From contig JAJEKV010000046.1 in the NCBI GenBank assembly GCA_021234155.1, positions 10,113,012 to 10,177,011 on the forward strand: a stretch of 64,000 nucleotides of DNA, given 5' to 3'. Both the position numbers and the translations under genes were made by a program. This document shows, piece by piece, positions 45,320-56,339 of this stretch (position 1 is its first letter; each line of letters starts with the position of its first letter). Source of the stretch: Isoetes taiwanensis (Eukaryota > Streptophyta > Lycopodiopsida > Isoetales > Isoetaceae). Under the pieces are notes generated by a model. It did not search any database. It was not told the DNA's origin and was given only the letters and a program-made list of their open reading frames with translations.

Positions 45320-46750
45320 AGGCCAATACAATTATTACATAAAAAGTAAATTCAGATGGCTATCGATGACGGAGCAAGGTGATGCCTGGGCTGACGGTGA
45401 GGGTAGCCGCTGATGCAATCTCTGAAACGAGAAGGCGGTCACCAAAGGTGCTGCCACAAGCAATTTCATGCTCATCCAGACGGGGCTATCTTGGCCCAAG
45501 ACAGCAACGGCAAGATCACGTCGTACCAACACGAGTGAACGTGCGGTAGCTTATCTTCTTGTGGCCTGCCAAAGTTGATAAAGCACGAAGTGCCCACCAT
45601 GATGCCTCGGCCTCAGGAGCTAGGTCACGTGAAACAAATAGGACCTGCCCTTCCTTGAAAGCTGACATAAAGAAATGCGTGACGTGATTTCCCAAGGCCT
45701 TTACTTCATCCGACGTGGAGATAACCACTTCTTTGTCAATGTCCACTGACATTTCCTCTTCCTTGGCTTCCTGCTTCTCTTCCCGGACATGGTCCTCGTT
45801 TTCTAACAAATCCTCCCCTTCCTCATTTGGTTCCATGGAAATTTCGACGTCATTAATGCTAGGGACATGCGGTCCCATAGCGGCGACTGCTTCTTCAGGA
45901 GGTTCTGATGAGGCTTTCTGTAGCATCAAGTGTCGCAACTCGAGAGGTATCGACGGGTTCAATGCCTTCTTGCTGGAAACTCAATAACTGTTGAACTTGT
46001 GGTAGAAACTCAGTTGGGGATAAATTAAGGAAGTCGTCCATACAATACTCAGCGAGCGCATAGAGAATTTCTGCCTTCTTCTTGTGCTTGAGATTGGCGA
46101 TGACACGATATGTCCACATAATATCCTCGAACAAAAGGTTCTCCTGCCCGTTGACATAAACTACAGATAATATATCCATCTCGGTAAGTTTGAACCCCTG
46201 GCTTCTATGTATCAGCATTTCCTTAGCCAATTGTTTCCGCCGCACGAAATCATTATGGTCAACTCGCTCATCATCTTTTGAAGGCGAGGGACCATGTATC
46301 TTCCCCTTCTCAGTAGGTATATCCTCATCTTCCACATACTAGTCCATCAATATGGCTAAGGCAAAGCGGACCTCAAAATAAGTCTGATCATCCCACCGTA
46401 AGGTGGGAGGGTCCTTAGCCCAACATATGATGCCACAGAGGACGTTGAAGGCATGACGGTCGCCACCCAACAGCTGTAGCAAGAGTGCTTGACTAAGATA
46501 TAACTGAGAAAGGTCTCCGTGTTGAATGCACTGGGGAACCATATCGTGGGTGTAGAACTCGAAGAATGCAGCATAGTCGGGATGTGCCTACATGTTACTG
46601 ATAAAATCTATTTCTTGGAGCAAATAAGGGTGGAGAAGCTCAAAGGGAACCTGGGGGTCTCAATGTTCTCCGTCCATATACCATTGCTAGCGCTTAGAGA
46701 AGTCCATGAGTGAAGGGGAACAAACAGGAGGGGAGAAGACGCTTGGAGGA
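45320..46750 (-). pseudogene. Unrecognised acidic protein on the 5' side of gag
   Basis: Minus strand, same direction as the chromovirus. It reads from about 46700 (FELLHPYLLQEIDF) through LSQALLLQLLGGDRHAFNVL and WDDQTYFEVRFALAILMD, one in-frame stop at 46336, then FVRRKQLAKEMLIHRSQGF and KKKAEILYALAEYCMDDFL. A frameshift near 45900 leads to a Glu-rich region and HVTHFFMSAFKEGQVLFVSR, ending at 45516. Roughly 400 residues in total. No domain is recognised. It could be an extra gene of the retroelement or a host gene fragment picked up or invaded by it. Confidence 0.55.
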
Positions 46751-46860
46751 GCAGAAAAAAAATGAGAGCCCTAAAAGTAAAAAGTAACTTTAAATATGTT
46801 GTTGTCAGCGCCACCTACAGTTATCTCGTTGTTATATATTTATTTATTTATTTATTTATT

Positions 46861-47060
46861 GGGGAAAACTACAAAATACCCCTAACTTTTTGCAAAATTC
46901 ACAGTATACCCCTAACTTTCTAAAAATTCACAAAATGCCCCTAAAAGTTCACAAAATGCCCCTCAAAACCTATACGTTAGGGGCATTTCATGAATTTTCT
47001 AAAAGTTAGGGGTATGTTGTGAATTTTGCAAAAAGTTAGGGGTATATTGTAGTTTTTCCC
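46861..47060. mobile_element. MITE with long terminal inverted repeats
   Basis: A 200-bp sequence that is almost entirely two arms of about 82 bases. Each arm starts GGG(G/A)AAAACTACAA and contains ATACCCCTAACTTTTTGCAA and a second CCCCTAACTTT. The insertion lies within TTTA repeats, TTATTTAT on both sides, consistent with a target-site duplication of about 8 bases. It is non-autonomous; the source transposase is not in the window. Confidence 0.85.
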
Positions 47061-47171
47061 TTATTTATATAATACAACATAAACTTACACAAAGCACTTA
47101 TGCACGTAACAGAAAAGTGAAAGAGTTTGTATTTATAGCAAAAGATAAAATGTACAAAAATGTTATAGTAC

Positions 47172-48296
47172 TGTGATGTTCGACGTATTTATATGCTATA
47201 TGTACGAATTTATGACACGTCACCATGAATACTCAATGGTGTATTAATTATTCATGTTATTAATTAACAAGGTAAGGTTACCTATGTTAGAATTAAATAT
47301 TAATTAATAAAAAGCCAAGTATGCGAAATTGTTAATAATTTAGTTTAAGGCGTGTCACCTGGCCCAAATTGATTGGGCAAGTAGAGATGCTAACATTGGG
47401 TCGCCGAAATTGGGCCTTCCACTCCAATTTGTCCCATCGAATTGAAGAGGGAGGAGGAGCTTATTCAACTAGCAGAGCATGGAGGACCTAAGAAATGGGA
47501 GATCTAGCTCAAATATAGATTAGTAGGCTTAGTTAGCTTGTGTGTCTATGGGTCTGACACCTCCCGGGGTCGCAGGATACGTGTCCATAAGGACGTCCTG
47601 GACTCTATGAGCACGGTTGGGGCTGGCTTGTGGATTTGGGGGGTTAAATTAGGTACGGATGCCGGGGTACTAGTGGTGCCATGATCCTCTAGTCACCTAT
47701 GGAACCATCTTGCCCAAGAGGGGAATCACCCCTTTCCTGCCTCATCGGACCGGGGAGATGCAACTTGGAGTAGTCTCATCTGGTGATTCCATGAGATTAC
47801 ATCTCCAGAAGGCTACAACCATGCCATAGCATGTTCTAGCCTATTTCAAAAGTGTGCACAAGAGGGGCGGATGGAGTGGACTATCCTAGCCATCGTTCTA
47901 TACCATCCAACGCCATTGTCATGATTCCGTCTGTTGTTATCTGGAGGCCCTAACTGTCAGTCGACCCCCTTGGAGTCTGAGCATGGGATAGAAGCTTCAT
48001 TCTTGATGCATTTTATACGTGTATTATATGATGTTGTCTTGATGATGGATGGACCACCCTTCGTGGTGGTATATTATTTATTTGTAAAGTTGCCAGGTAC
48101 TAACATGTATGTACGCTTCTGCTATATAGGATTCCCATAAAAGGCGAGGGATGAATGACACCTCCGCGCCGGACACTTCCCCATCACAAGTGGTCCGAGT
48201 CAGACGGAGGGCCTTTCTGTGGTGATGGAGTCGCCATGGGAGGGGAATTTCCCGTATTTATATGATAGGAGCATCGTATAGGTTCGTTGAGCGTCA
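47172..48296 (+). mobile_element. 5' LTR of element C (about 1.1 kb)
   Basis: Starts TGTGATGTTCGACG at 47172 and ends GTTGAGCGTCA at 48296, followed two bases later by a primer-binding site. Outer 100 bases and the block around 48130-48250 match LTR A and LTR B in inverse orientation. It is about 470 bp shorter than LTR A. Confidence 0.8.
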
Positions 48297-48298
48297 AA

Positions 48299-48311
48299 TG
48301 GTATCAGAACC
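48299..48311 (+). promoter_or_regulatory. Primer-binding site of element C
   Basis: TGGTATCAGAACC, one base different from the initiator-methionine-tRNA site TGGTATCAGAGCC in element A. The sequence after it (ATGATCTTGGTGGACCGGAT) also matches element A. Confidence 0.85.
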
Positions 48312-48857
48312 ATGATCTTGGTGGACCGGATCATAGCACTTACCATGTCCTAACTCGTTAGGTCAAATAGTTAGTAGGGAGTACATATAGTATGCCCAAC
48401 TAGCTTCTCTAGGCAAAAGAGGGGTATCTGGGAAGATAAATACTAAGGAGAAAGGAGGGAGTGTGTTGAGTTTTGGCAGAAAAAGGTTACTTGCTCCAAG
48501 AGGCCATAACTTTTTATAGGAAGCTCGGATGAAGGCTATTATTGCGCCATTGCGTCCGGAACACTCGAATATCTAAAACCCCCTAAAAGCCCCATCGAGA
48601 GATGCTCCAGATGATAGATTTGCAAAAAATGGAGTGAACAGGGAAAAACAAATTTAAAATTCAATTTTAAAGGGCAAAAACCCCTACACACTACTTTATA
48701 CGCGTCCATATAAAAATGCTGTATAAAAATTTTTGTACGAAAAAAAATTAGGGTTTTTCTTGAGGTGGCGTAAGGAGGGAAAAAGAGATTTAGAATTGGA
48801 TTTTTAAGGGTAAAAACCCCCTACACACTCCCTTATATGCGGCATATAACCAAACTT

Positions 48858-48920
48858 TAGAGACTTAAACCCGTGACCTCCCTTCTCCAACCCTAGGCGC
48901 TCAGCACCATGCCAACCTTT
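48858..48920 (-). repeat. tRNA-like module in element C (a)
   Basis: On the minus strand: an A-box-like GTTGGCATGGTGCTGAG, then GGTCACGGGTTTAAGTC as a B-box-like segment. It corresponds to the module series of element A and is likewise antisense to the element. Confidence 0.4.
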
Positions 48921-49011
48921 CTTGAGTATGATATATATGTTTTGTATAATAATTCTTATACTCATCTAATACTCTGTTTTCCCTAGACCAACCAACTCTG
49001 TTAAATAGTCT

Positions 49012-49075
49012 ATTGTGGGGACTTGAACCCTTGACCTCCTACCACAAAGCCAAACCCTTTACCAACATGGTAAGC
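49012..49075 (-). repeat. tRNA-like module in element C (b)
   Basis: Minus strand: CATGTTGGTAAAGGGTTTGG followed by GGTCAAGGGTTCAAGTCCCC. It is nearly identical in its B-box half to module 1 of element A (4600-4667). Confidence 0.5.
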
Positions 49076-50090
49076 TTCCTTTCAGATTTCAGAAGATATA
49101 GTAGTCTTGCTCTACTTATCCAATAGCAACTCCATTTTCTACTTAAAATGGAAGATTCCTGTCTAGCAATCGCTCTTTCCTAAAACAGCAACAAATCCAA
49201 TGGACTTGTGCAATCATGGCAAGGTGCGATCACCCTAATGGTTGTCATTGTCATCGAGACATGAGTCCTGCGACCATATTATCAAGCTTTGACGGTACGA
49301 GATGGAAGGAAATTCCTCTGAGTGAGACACCAACTTCTAAGTTGGATTCTAATCCACTAGCACCTATGACATTATTTAGGCAAAGGTAATAATATTAAGT
49401 TATCGACATTTCAAACCCAGAGCTTTAGATATTTTCCCCAACAGATGATTGGGTAGTGATTCTCTTTTATCCCGCTATGACTTAAGTTCATATGCTTCAT
49501 ATTATCCATTATTCGACTCCATATACTGGGGTTAAGTAGAAATTATAGAGATGACCATAGCTAATGCTATTTTCCATTTGTAAGCATCGACTCGTCTCAC
49601 TTTTTAGAAAAGGGAATTTGTTGGCCTAGGCCGCTAGGGACTACCATGAGTACCCTCTCTAGACAATGGATCTAGCTTTAATCCTATCACCCTATAATAC
49701 TTCTTCTCAATGGTCGTGCTCCTTTTCTAGATCACTCCCCCAGATCACGATACGTGATCTATAACACATAGTGATTGCTTGTGTTGAAACCCCCACAACA
49801 CTATCAACATTTTACTTAGACTACCTAGAGCATAGACTTTTGTTGTTTCCTTGTATCAAACTCCGCCGCCCTTTCTATTAAAAAAAGGTTCTTGGTGAAT
49901 TTATCGTCCACCATGTTGTCCTAGGAATTGAACGTCTTCTTCCCTAAGCCATGCATCAAACCTTTAAAGAGCTTTCCAGCCCTTGCTGCCCTTCAAGCCG
50001 GAAATCTATCCTTGGCTATTAGGAAAGACACACCCATCAAGTCATGCCACTCATCCAAACAAAAGGCATTAAGTACCTAGAGTATTTGTC

Positions 50091-50575
50091 TTCTAATGAT
50101 CTGATGTTGTAAATTCTGTCGACGGCAAAGGATACAAGAACAAAGACCGTCAGGAGCTGGAGCTGGCGCCAAAGAATTGATGTATCGTGCTTCGCGCCAA
50201 GATACTGTGAGACGTGTCAAAAAAATGTTGAAGGGCAATTACAATGCCGAGCCACATCCCTTGATAATTAGCGTGCAAGACGGAATGCACTTGTTGGCAA
50301 TAGTAGAAGAACTGCCGGGCTCTAATGGAATCGTGTGTTGGGGAATTTCTTATGACGTGTAAGTTTATCATTAGCAAATCCGTAACTACCGGCTACTAAA
50401 TGCCATAAGTGGAATCCGGTTTAGTTAGACATGAGTTTAGCTTTTCCTCTAGAGTCTACCCCGTGTCTAACAAAAATGCTGGTTTGGGTAGAAATTTTAA
50501 CACTATAAAATAAACCCATTGTCTGAAGTGACCCTTAGTGAGTAAATAAAGTGCTTACCAAGCATAGACTGAGAG
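50091..50575 (+). other. Open fragment upstream of ALG7, unrecognised
   Basis: At 50177-50362 a plus-strand frame reads ASRQDTVRRVKKMLKGNYNA and LIISVQDGMHLLAIVEELPG, which looks protein-like and ends at GACGTGTAAGT, a possible splice donor. I do not know the family and see no partner exon. It could be a gene fragment. Confidence 0.35.
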
Positions 50576-51080
50576 ATATCAATGCTAATCCAATGATGCC
50601 CATTTTCCGTAAGTGTTTCTTCGCTTAGCCCTGATCCACAATCTGCAAGATACAACCCAAACAATAACCTGTTGGCTCTCTAGCTTCGAAGAAAAAGTAG
50701 CAGAAACGGCGGCATAGGACCAAAAAAAGGCTCTAAGACGGGCAACCCAGAAAGGATTTGCACCAATGGCAGTGCCAGTTAGCCCGGTTTGCACAACGGC
50801 CGCCCAGCAACAGTGGAGACCACCAGTTTAGTTTAGAGGCAACAACGAGTTTGGAGCGGTTTTCGGCATATTCCAGCATATATTTAGAATATGCCGAAAA
50901 CCCATGAGCCAGGGTTTGCCCCGCTAGGGGGGTTGTGTATTCTGTAACTTGTGTCTCTAGCCCAGATCCTTCTGGCGGAACCAAAGCCGAGATCATCCGG
51001 TCAACTTAGGTCTGAAAAGCCGGTTTGGACCCAGATCAGTGATCTGCAACAGAGCTGTGGAGGAGCTGCAAATCCGTTCC
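50576..51080. other. Upstream region and leader of ALG7
   Basis: No TATA box is obvious. TTTCGGCATATTCCAGCATATA and its inverse near 50862-50900 form a small hairpin. An ATG in frame 42 bases upstream of the chosen start would add 14 residues of no known similarity, so the downstream ATG with MASLRKKK is preferred. Confidence 0.4.
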
Positions 51081-54000
51081 ATGGCCTCCCTCAGGAAAAA
51101 AAAAGCAGCAGAGGCGCCCTCTGTAGCACAAAAGTCTGAATTTCCGAAGGACCCAGTTGCGGGGCTTCCTTCCCTTTCTTCATCGAAGCTATGCCAGGTC
51201 TTGGCATTTGGGTTCCTTTGCCTGCTTCCCTATGCTGTATTTTTCTTTGTCTACAACGTGGATCCTGGTCTTCGACAATCAATTCTGGCTAACCTTTTGA
51301 TGAGCGTGGCTGGCTTCATTGTTACTGTCTTGATGGTCCCTGTCATGGCTAGATATGCAATTCGGAAGAACTTGTTTGGTTATGATCTTAATAAGAAAGG
51401 AACCCCAGCTGGAGCTGTCAAAATGTAAGTGGTAATTAATTATATGCATGTCTCGACTGGAGAGAAAAATGCAGTTGATATCTGAAACACTGGTTAACAA
51501 TGCACATATGGATTAAACACGTGGTGTTTGCTGGACAAAGTCAATGCTTCCCAGCTGCAAAAGAATCCTAGGCTGCTTGGAACATTTTTGTGTCTGACCA
51601 TGTTGTGGCAAAGGTTATGGGTCTAGAACTTCTAACACTTTGATTCTGTCTGGCTAATGTTTTGACTAACAGCTTTATTTGCACTGTATTTCATTGGATT
51701 GCTATACTGTCTAGAAAAATAATGATAATGCTTCGTTTTGGTTTCTGTAAATCCTCAGACCTGAATCCGCGGGATTGATTGTTGGAGTTGTTTACGTGGT
51801 TGTGGTTATGCTGTTCCAGTACTTCTTCTTCAAGCCTGATTCCACTGTATGAAATGCTCCAGCCTTTTTGGGGTAAATGTTATAGGTTGCATTATTATTC
51901 TTTTCTTTTGCATTGTTATTGTCTATTAGTTTATTTTGGTAGGTTCTGAAGTAGTGTTAAAAGTTTGAGATTGGCAATAAGGTGTGGTAGTTCAAATGGT
52001 GGTGTTTCAAATGGTGACTGATGTGCAGAGTGATGTCCCCTATACTAAATATGTGTGCCATGTATTCAAGCAGCATGGTGAATAAACTCGCATTTTGGTT
52101 TGGCAGTTTAGGATTTGGACGGTACATAGTTCGTCAATCCCAATCTATCTATATAAGCTTTGGAACAGGGACTCGCCATAACTCCAGGCTTCTGTGCATG
52201 CCCTTATTTTAAGACTGGCCAGGAATGAATGCCCGTACAATTACTGTAACGCAAAACCAACAAAAGTGATGTGCACAGTCTCACTCACAATGCAATTCAA
52301 ATTGTGCATGAATTGTGCATCCTGGCTTTTATGCAGTTTTGATTTTACTGCAAAAAAAATTGAATTCCATTTGGTGGCATATGGAGATTGGAATAAATGG
52401 GGATGCTAATATGTTTGGCAGATTGAAGAGTGGTGTTTGTGTTTATAACCTTCTAAGAAGCCTCAGTACCTTAGTCTGAACTCTAGTCTGTCACCATTAG
52501 AAAAACTTGTCCATCGTGACCTCTCAGTTTGCTTTGATAGCTGGAAGTTTCATGTTAAGGATCTTATGCTTGGATGACGAAATGCATGTGATCAATACCC
52601 CAATATGTGTCCATGTTCCCAAGAGCATTTATTGTAACTTTGTTGAATTGACTAGTTGATGTTGCAGTGGTTGGAGGAATATAATGCAGCACTTGCATCT
52701 GTTATCTTTATGCTTCTACTTGGGTTTGTAGACGATGTGTTTGACCTTCCCTGGCGGGTGTAAGCCTACAGTCTATTATCCTCTACTTTAATGTCTTTTT
52801 CATGAGGTTAATAGTTATTCAATGGTTTACAGAAAGTTGTTTCTACCTTCTGTTGCGGCTCTTCCTCTCCTTTTTGCATATGCTGGTCACACCACGATAT
52901 TGATACCAAAACCCTTCAGACCATTTCTCGGGCTGGACATTTTGGATCTTGGTTGGTGTTTACTGCCTTTTACTATTAAGTATTGAAGTGCTTGATTAAC
53001 GCCGAAGGATCATTTGGTACAGGTAAAATATATCATCTTATCATGGGGCTATTAGCAGTATTTTGCACCAATGCCATCAACATTCATGCTGGGGTCAATG
53101 GGTTGGAGGTTGGTCAGACAATTGTCATTGCTTGTGCGGTACGTCTGTATATCTGTAGTTACCATAGGTGCCTTTTCTCTTAACCATGATATATTTTACA
53201 TGCAGATTCTTTTTCACAATGCTATGAATATTAGAAATCTTTCAGGACTTGACACATTTGGTGTGACAGAATCCCAACAAGGCCATGCCTTTTCTATATA
53301 CCTTATGCAACCTCTGGTTGGGACATGCCTTGGCTTGCTTGCCTTTAATTGGTCAGTATCATACATATTGAAGTTTTGTCTTTCAAGAACTAAAAAAAGA
53401 TTGGCTATTTCAGGTATCCGTCCTCAGTATTTGTCGGTGATACCTTTACCTATTTTGCTGGAATGACACTGGCTGTGGCTGGCATACTTGGCCATTTCAG
53501 GTGACAGAACTTTCGGTAGTGGCAAAGTGAGGTTTATGCTTTCATGAATCTAAATGTTTGGTTTCATTGTGACAGTGAAACTTTAGCAGTCTTTTTCTTA
53601 CCCCAGGTCCTTAATTTTCTCTATTCAGTGCCACAGGTAACTTGGTTCCTTTTCAGCACTTGGATAATCGTCAGATTTATTTAGTCATCTAATTTGTTAC
53701 AAATTCTATTCCAGCTCTTTAAGATTGTTCCTTGTCCTCGTCACAGGCTGCCAATGTGAGGCTTCTTAGGCTTTCTATAATATATGTTATTAAGTGGAGC
53801 GATCATGTCTCACAGAGATTTTAATGCAGATTTGATCCCAAGACTGGTCTACTGACAGGCACTAAGGACATGAATCTCGTAAATTTATTCTTGAGAGTAT
53901 TTGGTAGTGTGTCCGAACGTCAACTTTGCATAAGGCTCCTTCTGTTCCAGGTAACATCTTAATGAACTGAAGATATTATGTCTTGTGCTTATTCGCTTAC

Positions 54001-54083
54001 ACCAGTGCTAATTTTCGCTCTAGGTTCTTTCATGCATATTCTGTTTTGCACTTCGGTATGTTATAACAGGTTGGTATAAGTGA
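51081..54083 (+). CDS. ALG7: UDP-GlcNAc:dolichyl-phosphate GlcNAc-1-phosphotransferase
   Basis: This enzyme starts N-glycan assembly in the ER membrane by moving GlcNAc-1-P from UDP-GlcNAc to dolichyl phosphate, and it is the target of tunicamycin. Eleven exons: 51081-51424, 51759-51846, 52668-52759, 52833-52951, 53023-53138, 53206-53351, 53414-53500, 53576-53636, 53715-53755, 53830-53950, 54024-54083. They join to 1275 nt, 424 aa, close to the human protein's 408. Visible family motifs are [15 protein letters not shown] (Asp pair), [16 protein letters not shown] and ILFHNAMN, plus [13 protein letters not shown]. About ten hydrophobic segments are spread along the length. The protein ends GWYK, as in plant relatives. 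All splice sites are GT-AG and no stops interrupt. The plant gene is also called GPT. Confidence 0.96.
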
Positions 54084-55497
54084 GCTGTGTAACTTGTCAA
54101 TCTATCTGATGATATCGAAGGTCACTTACTGATTGATGAATTTCATGAATTGAAATTGTAATTTTTCAATTTTCTAATATAACTAGAAACTGGTGCCCAA
54201 TGATGCCGGGCATAAGAACGGACTGTTATATTGCTGCATAACTTTCCATTGCAGTATAATGAACCCACTGAAGCTCTTGTGATGCTTCACCATGTAATAT
54301 CTATTACTTGCACAAGCAAGTCAGATTTAAATTTAAACAATGCTTTTTAAGAATGTCACATAAAACAAAGCCTCACCTGAACAAGTTTGCCAATTATGGA
54401 GTTTGTCATACCTTACATAATCACCGTCAGTGTATTAGCTTGTAAGAGAAGCAAAATTCACACAAATCGCTTTTATTTTTAGACCTCTGTTGCGACTTTA
54501 GCCAAGTCCTTATTTTTCAAGTCTTTTTAGCATCATAGTTAATTATAGACCATAGGTTGCTCTTATTGTCTTGCCTTGCCAATAATTTTCCAAACTTAGA
54601 CACTCATGCTAGTCCACCAAGACTAACGTCCAAGACCACACCCCGAGCTACCATATTAGTATCAATTCCTCCCTTTTTGGAAAGCAACTGACCTCAGTTG
54701 TACCCATCAACTACAAGTTGAGCACCAACTCAATTGTATAGGTGAGTACCAACTCTTTCTATTCTCTTTGTCAAGAGCAACTCTTTCCATTCACTTGGAC
54801 AAGAGCACCAACGCTTTCTATTCTTGAGGCACTAACTTCGGCTAGTAGCATCAACTACTGCTCAAAAGGCACCAACCTCAACCTAGTAGCACCAACTACT
54901 GCTCATAATTTTAGACAACAATAAAAAATTATCCGTTGAGGGACCAACCTCAACCATAAGGATGCAATAAGAAATATCTAAAGATTCTAATCACATTCCT
55001 TAAACATCAATTTCATACCAAACAAGAGATAACCGATTTGCAATTTGCTCCTCTCCACCTCTTTGTGCTGTTTTCTTCTCAGCTTCAGAAGTTCCAGCAT
55101 CTATCTCCTCCATATGCACATTGTGCATTTGAGATTTACTTTCAAGACGTTTTCTAGACTATGAAAAATATTCCAGTGTTGCAGCAGTCTTATTGCGAAT
55201 CGCATGTACCTAATAAATTCATATATTTTTTTGCAACAAAAAGGAATTCGCGATGTAGATATTTAAAGGCTACTCTAGAAGGTTCTTTTGCTTTTAAGAG
55301 GATCAGATTGGTAATTAATGAAATCCATGGAGAGAAATCATTTGGGTCCTCAGGATAAGGATTTCTATTCTAGTTTGCAATCACCAGCACCAACTAGGTG
55401 ACTTACAAACATCCAGAATAGTCAAAATAAGAATCTCTATTCCAGTTTGCAATCTCCAACACCAACCAGATAACTTGCAAACGTCAAAAATAGCCAG
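54084..55497. other. Sequence downstream of ALG7, non-coding
   Basis: Contains the first of two 190-bp direct repeats (54470-54666), then a stretch rich in the word AGCACCAACT. At 55355-55490 a unit of about 60 bases with TCTATTC(T/C)AGTTTGCAATC is duplicated just before the primer-binding site of a copia-like LTR. No gene recognised. Confidence 0.5.
54470..54666 (+). repeat. 190-bp direct repeat, copy 1
   Basis: Starts CTTTTATTTTTAGACCTCTG and ends GAGCTACCATATTAGTA. It is about 95% identical by eye to copy 2 at 57502-57695, with a 7-base indel. It does not look coding. Confidence 0.85.
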
Positions 55498-55510
55498 GCT
55501 CTGATACCAA
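55498..55510 (-). promoter_or_regulatory. Primer-binding site of a copia-like element
   Basis: The minus strand reads TTGGTATCAGAGCC next to the LTR end at 55512, the usual methionine-tRNA site of plant LTR elements. Confidence 0.8.
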
Positions 55511-55511
55511 T

Positions 55512-56339
55512 TGTTATGGATCAATCTAATGACCTATACCTTTTATATCTCCAATGCCATATTACAATATTTTGTCAGAGAAAACAGGGTAACACAAACC
55601 GTAAACCATCTAGAATTGCTATATTATCCACAAATGAAACTGTTAGTAGAGACAAATAACCACTTTTGCAATGTGAAAAGCAAATGAACACAACTTACTC
55701 AATTAACCTGAGATGTTGGCCAAACCTCCAAAACCAGCTTAATAACCCTATGCCAGAAGTTACACCAATAGCTTCTATAATCAAACTCCAATTCACCAAA
55801 ACTAGAGAGAGGTCCAACCCAATAACAAATTCATGGTAGTTCACCACACCCAACCGGGTCAATCAATGCTAAGAACTGACAAACTTATGGCAAGATCTGA
55901 CAATCAGCTTCCACTAATAGCTCCTCCCAAGAGTTAGACTCAGGGATAGTAGTAGGTTATTGAACAAGAATAGCAGAAGCTCTAGGAAAAAGTAATGGCT
56001 TTCTTTGAATCAGATTCAAGAGCGAAGAAGTAGAGCAATCTTCTTTGATCCCTTATAACTCTTTCGGCTACATCTCTCTCATTCAGACGAAGTATAGAAA
56101 GTTCTATACCAATCTGGAAACTAGACTCCGAAATGGTTCCAGAGAAGCAAAATTCGTTTAAATCCGATCTCTGGTTGCGGAGATATAAGGTTTTAAAATT
56201 GTGAAAATCGTATGATATTACATAAGATTGTGAATTGTTATGGAGGTGTATTTGTAGATTTTTTCGTATAATGCTAACGGTGGATGGGCTAGCTTGACCC
56301 AAAGAGATGCCTTTATACAAGTTGCCTTTTTAGATAACA
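55512..56339 (-). mobile_element. Copia-like 5' LTR (828 bp)
   Basis: Bounded by TGTTATGG at 55512 and GATAACA at 56339, giving a TGTTAT...ATAACA terminal inverted repeat. The primer-binding site is on its left, so the element is on the minus strand and its interior would extend left towards ALG7. No pol domain or second LTR is found there, so it is a truncated or solo-like relic. Copia assignment rests on the LTR end sequence only. Confidence 0.7.

Larger units (their letters stand above)
48312..50090 (+). mobile_element. Internal region of element C (non-coding, truncated)
   Basis: Plus strand. It matches the inverse of element A over several blocks: 48340-48560, 48880-49080, 49620-49780 and 49895-50050. 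No retroviral protein is encoded. Homology stops near 50090 with no 3' LTR, so this is a truncated copy. A peptide-like similarity (FFPKPCIKPLKSFPALAALQ) is shared with A near 3290, which might mean a once-coding segment. Confidence 0.7.
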
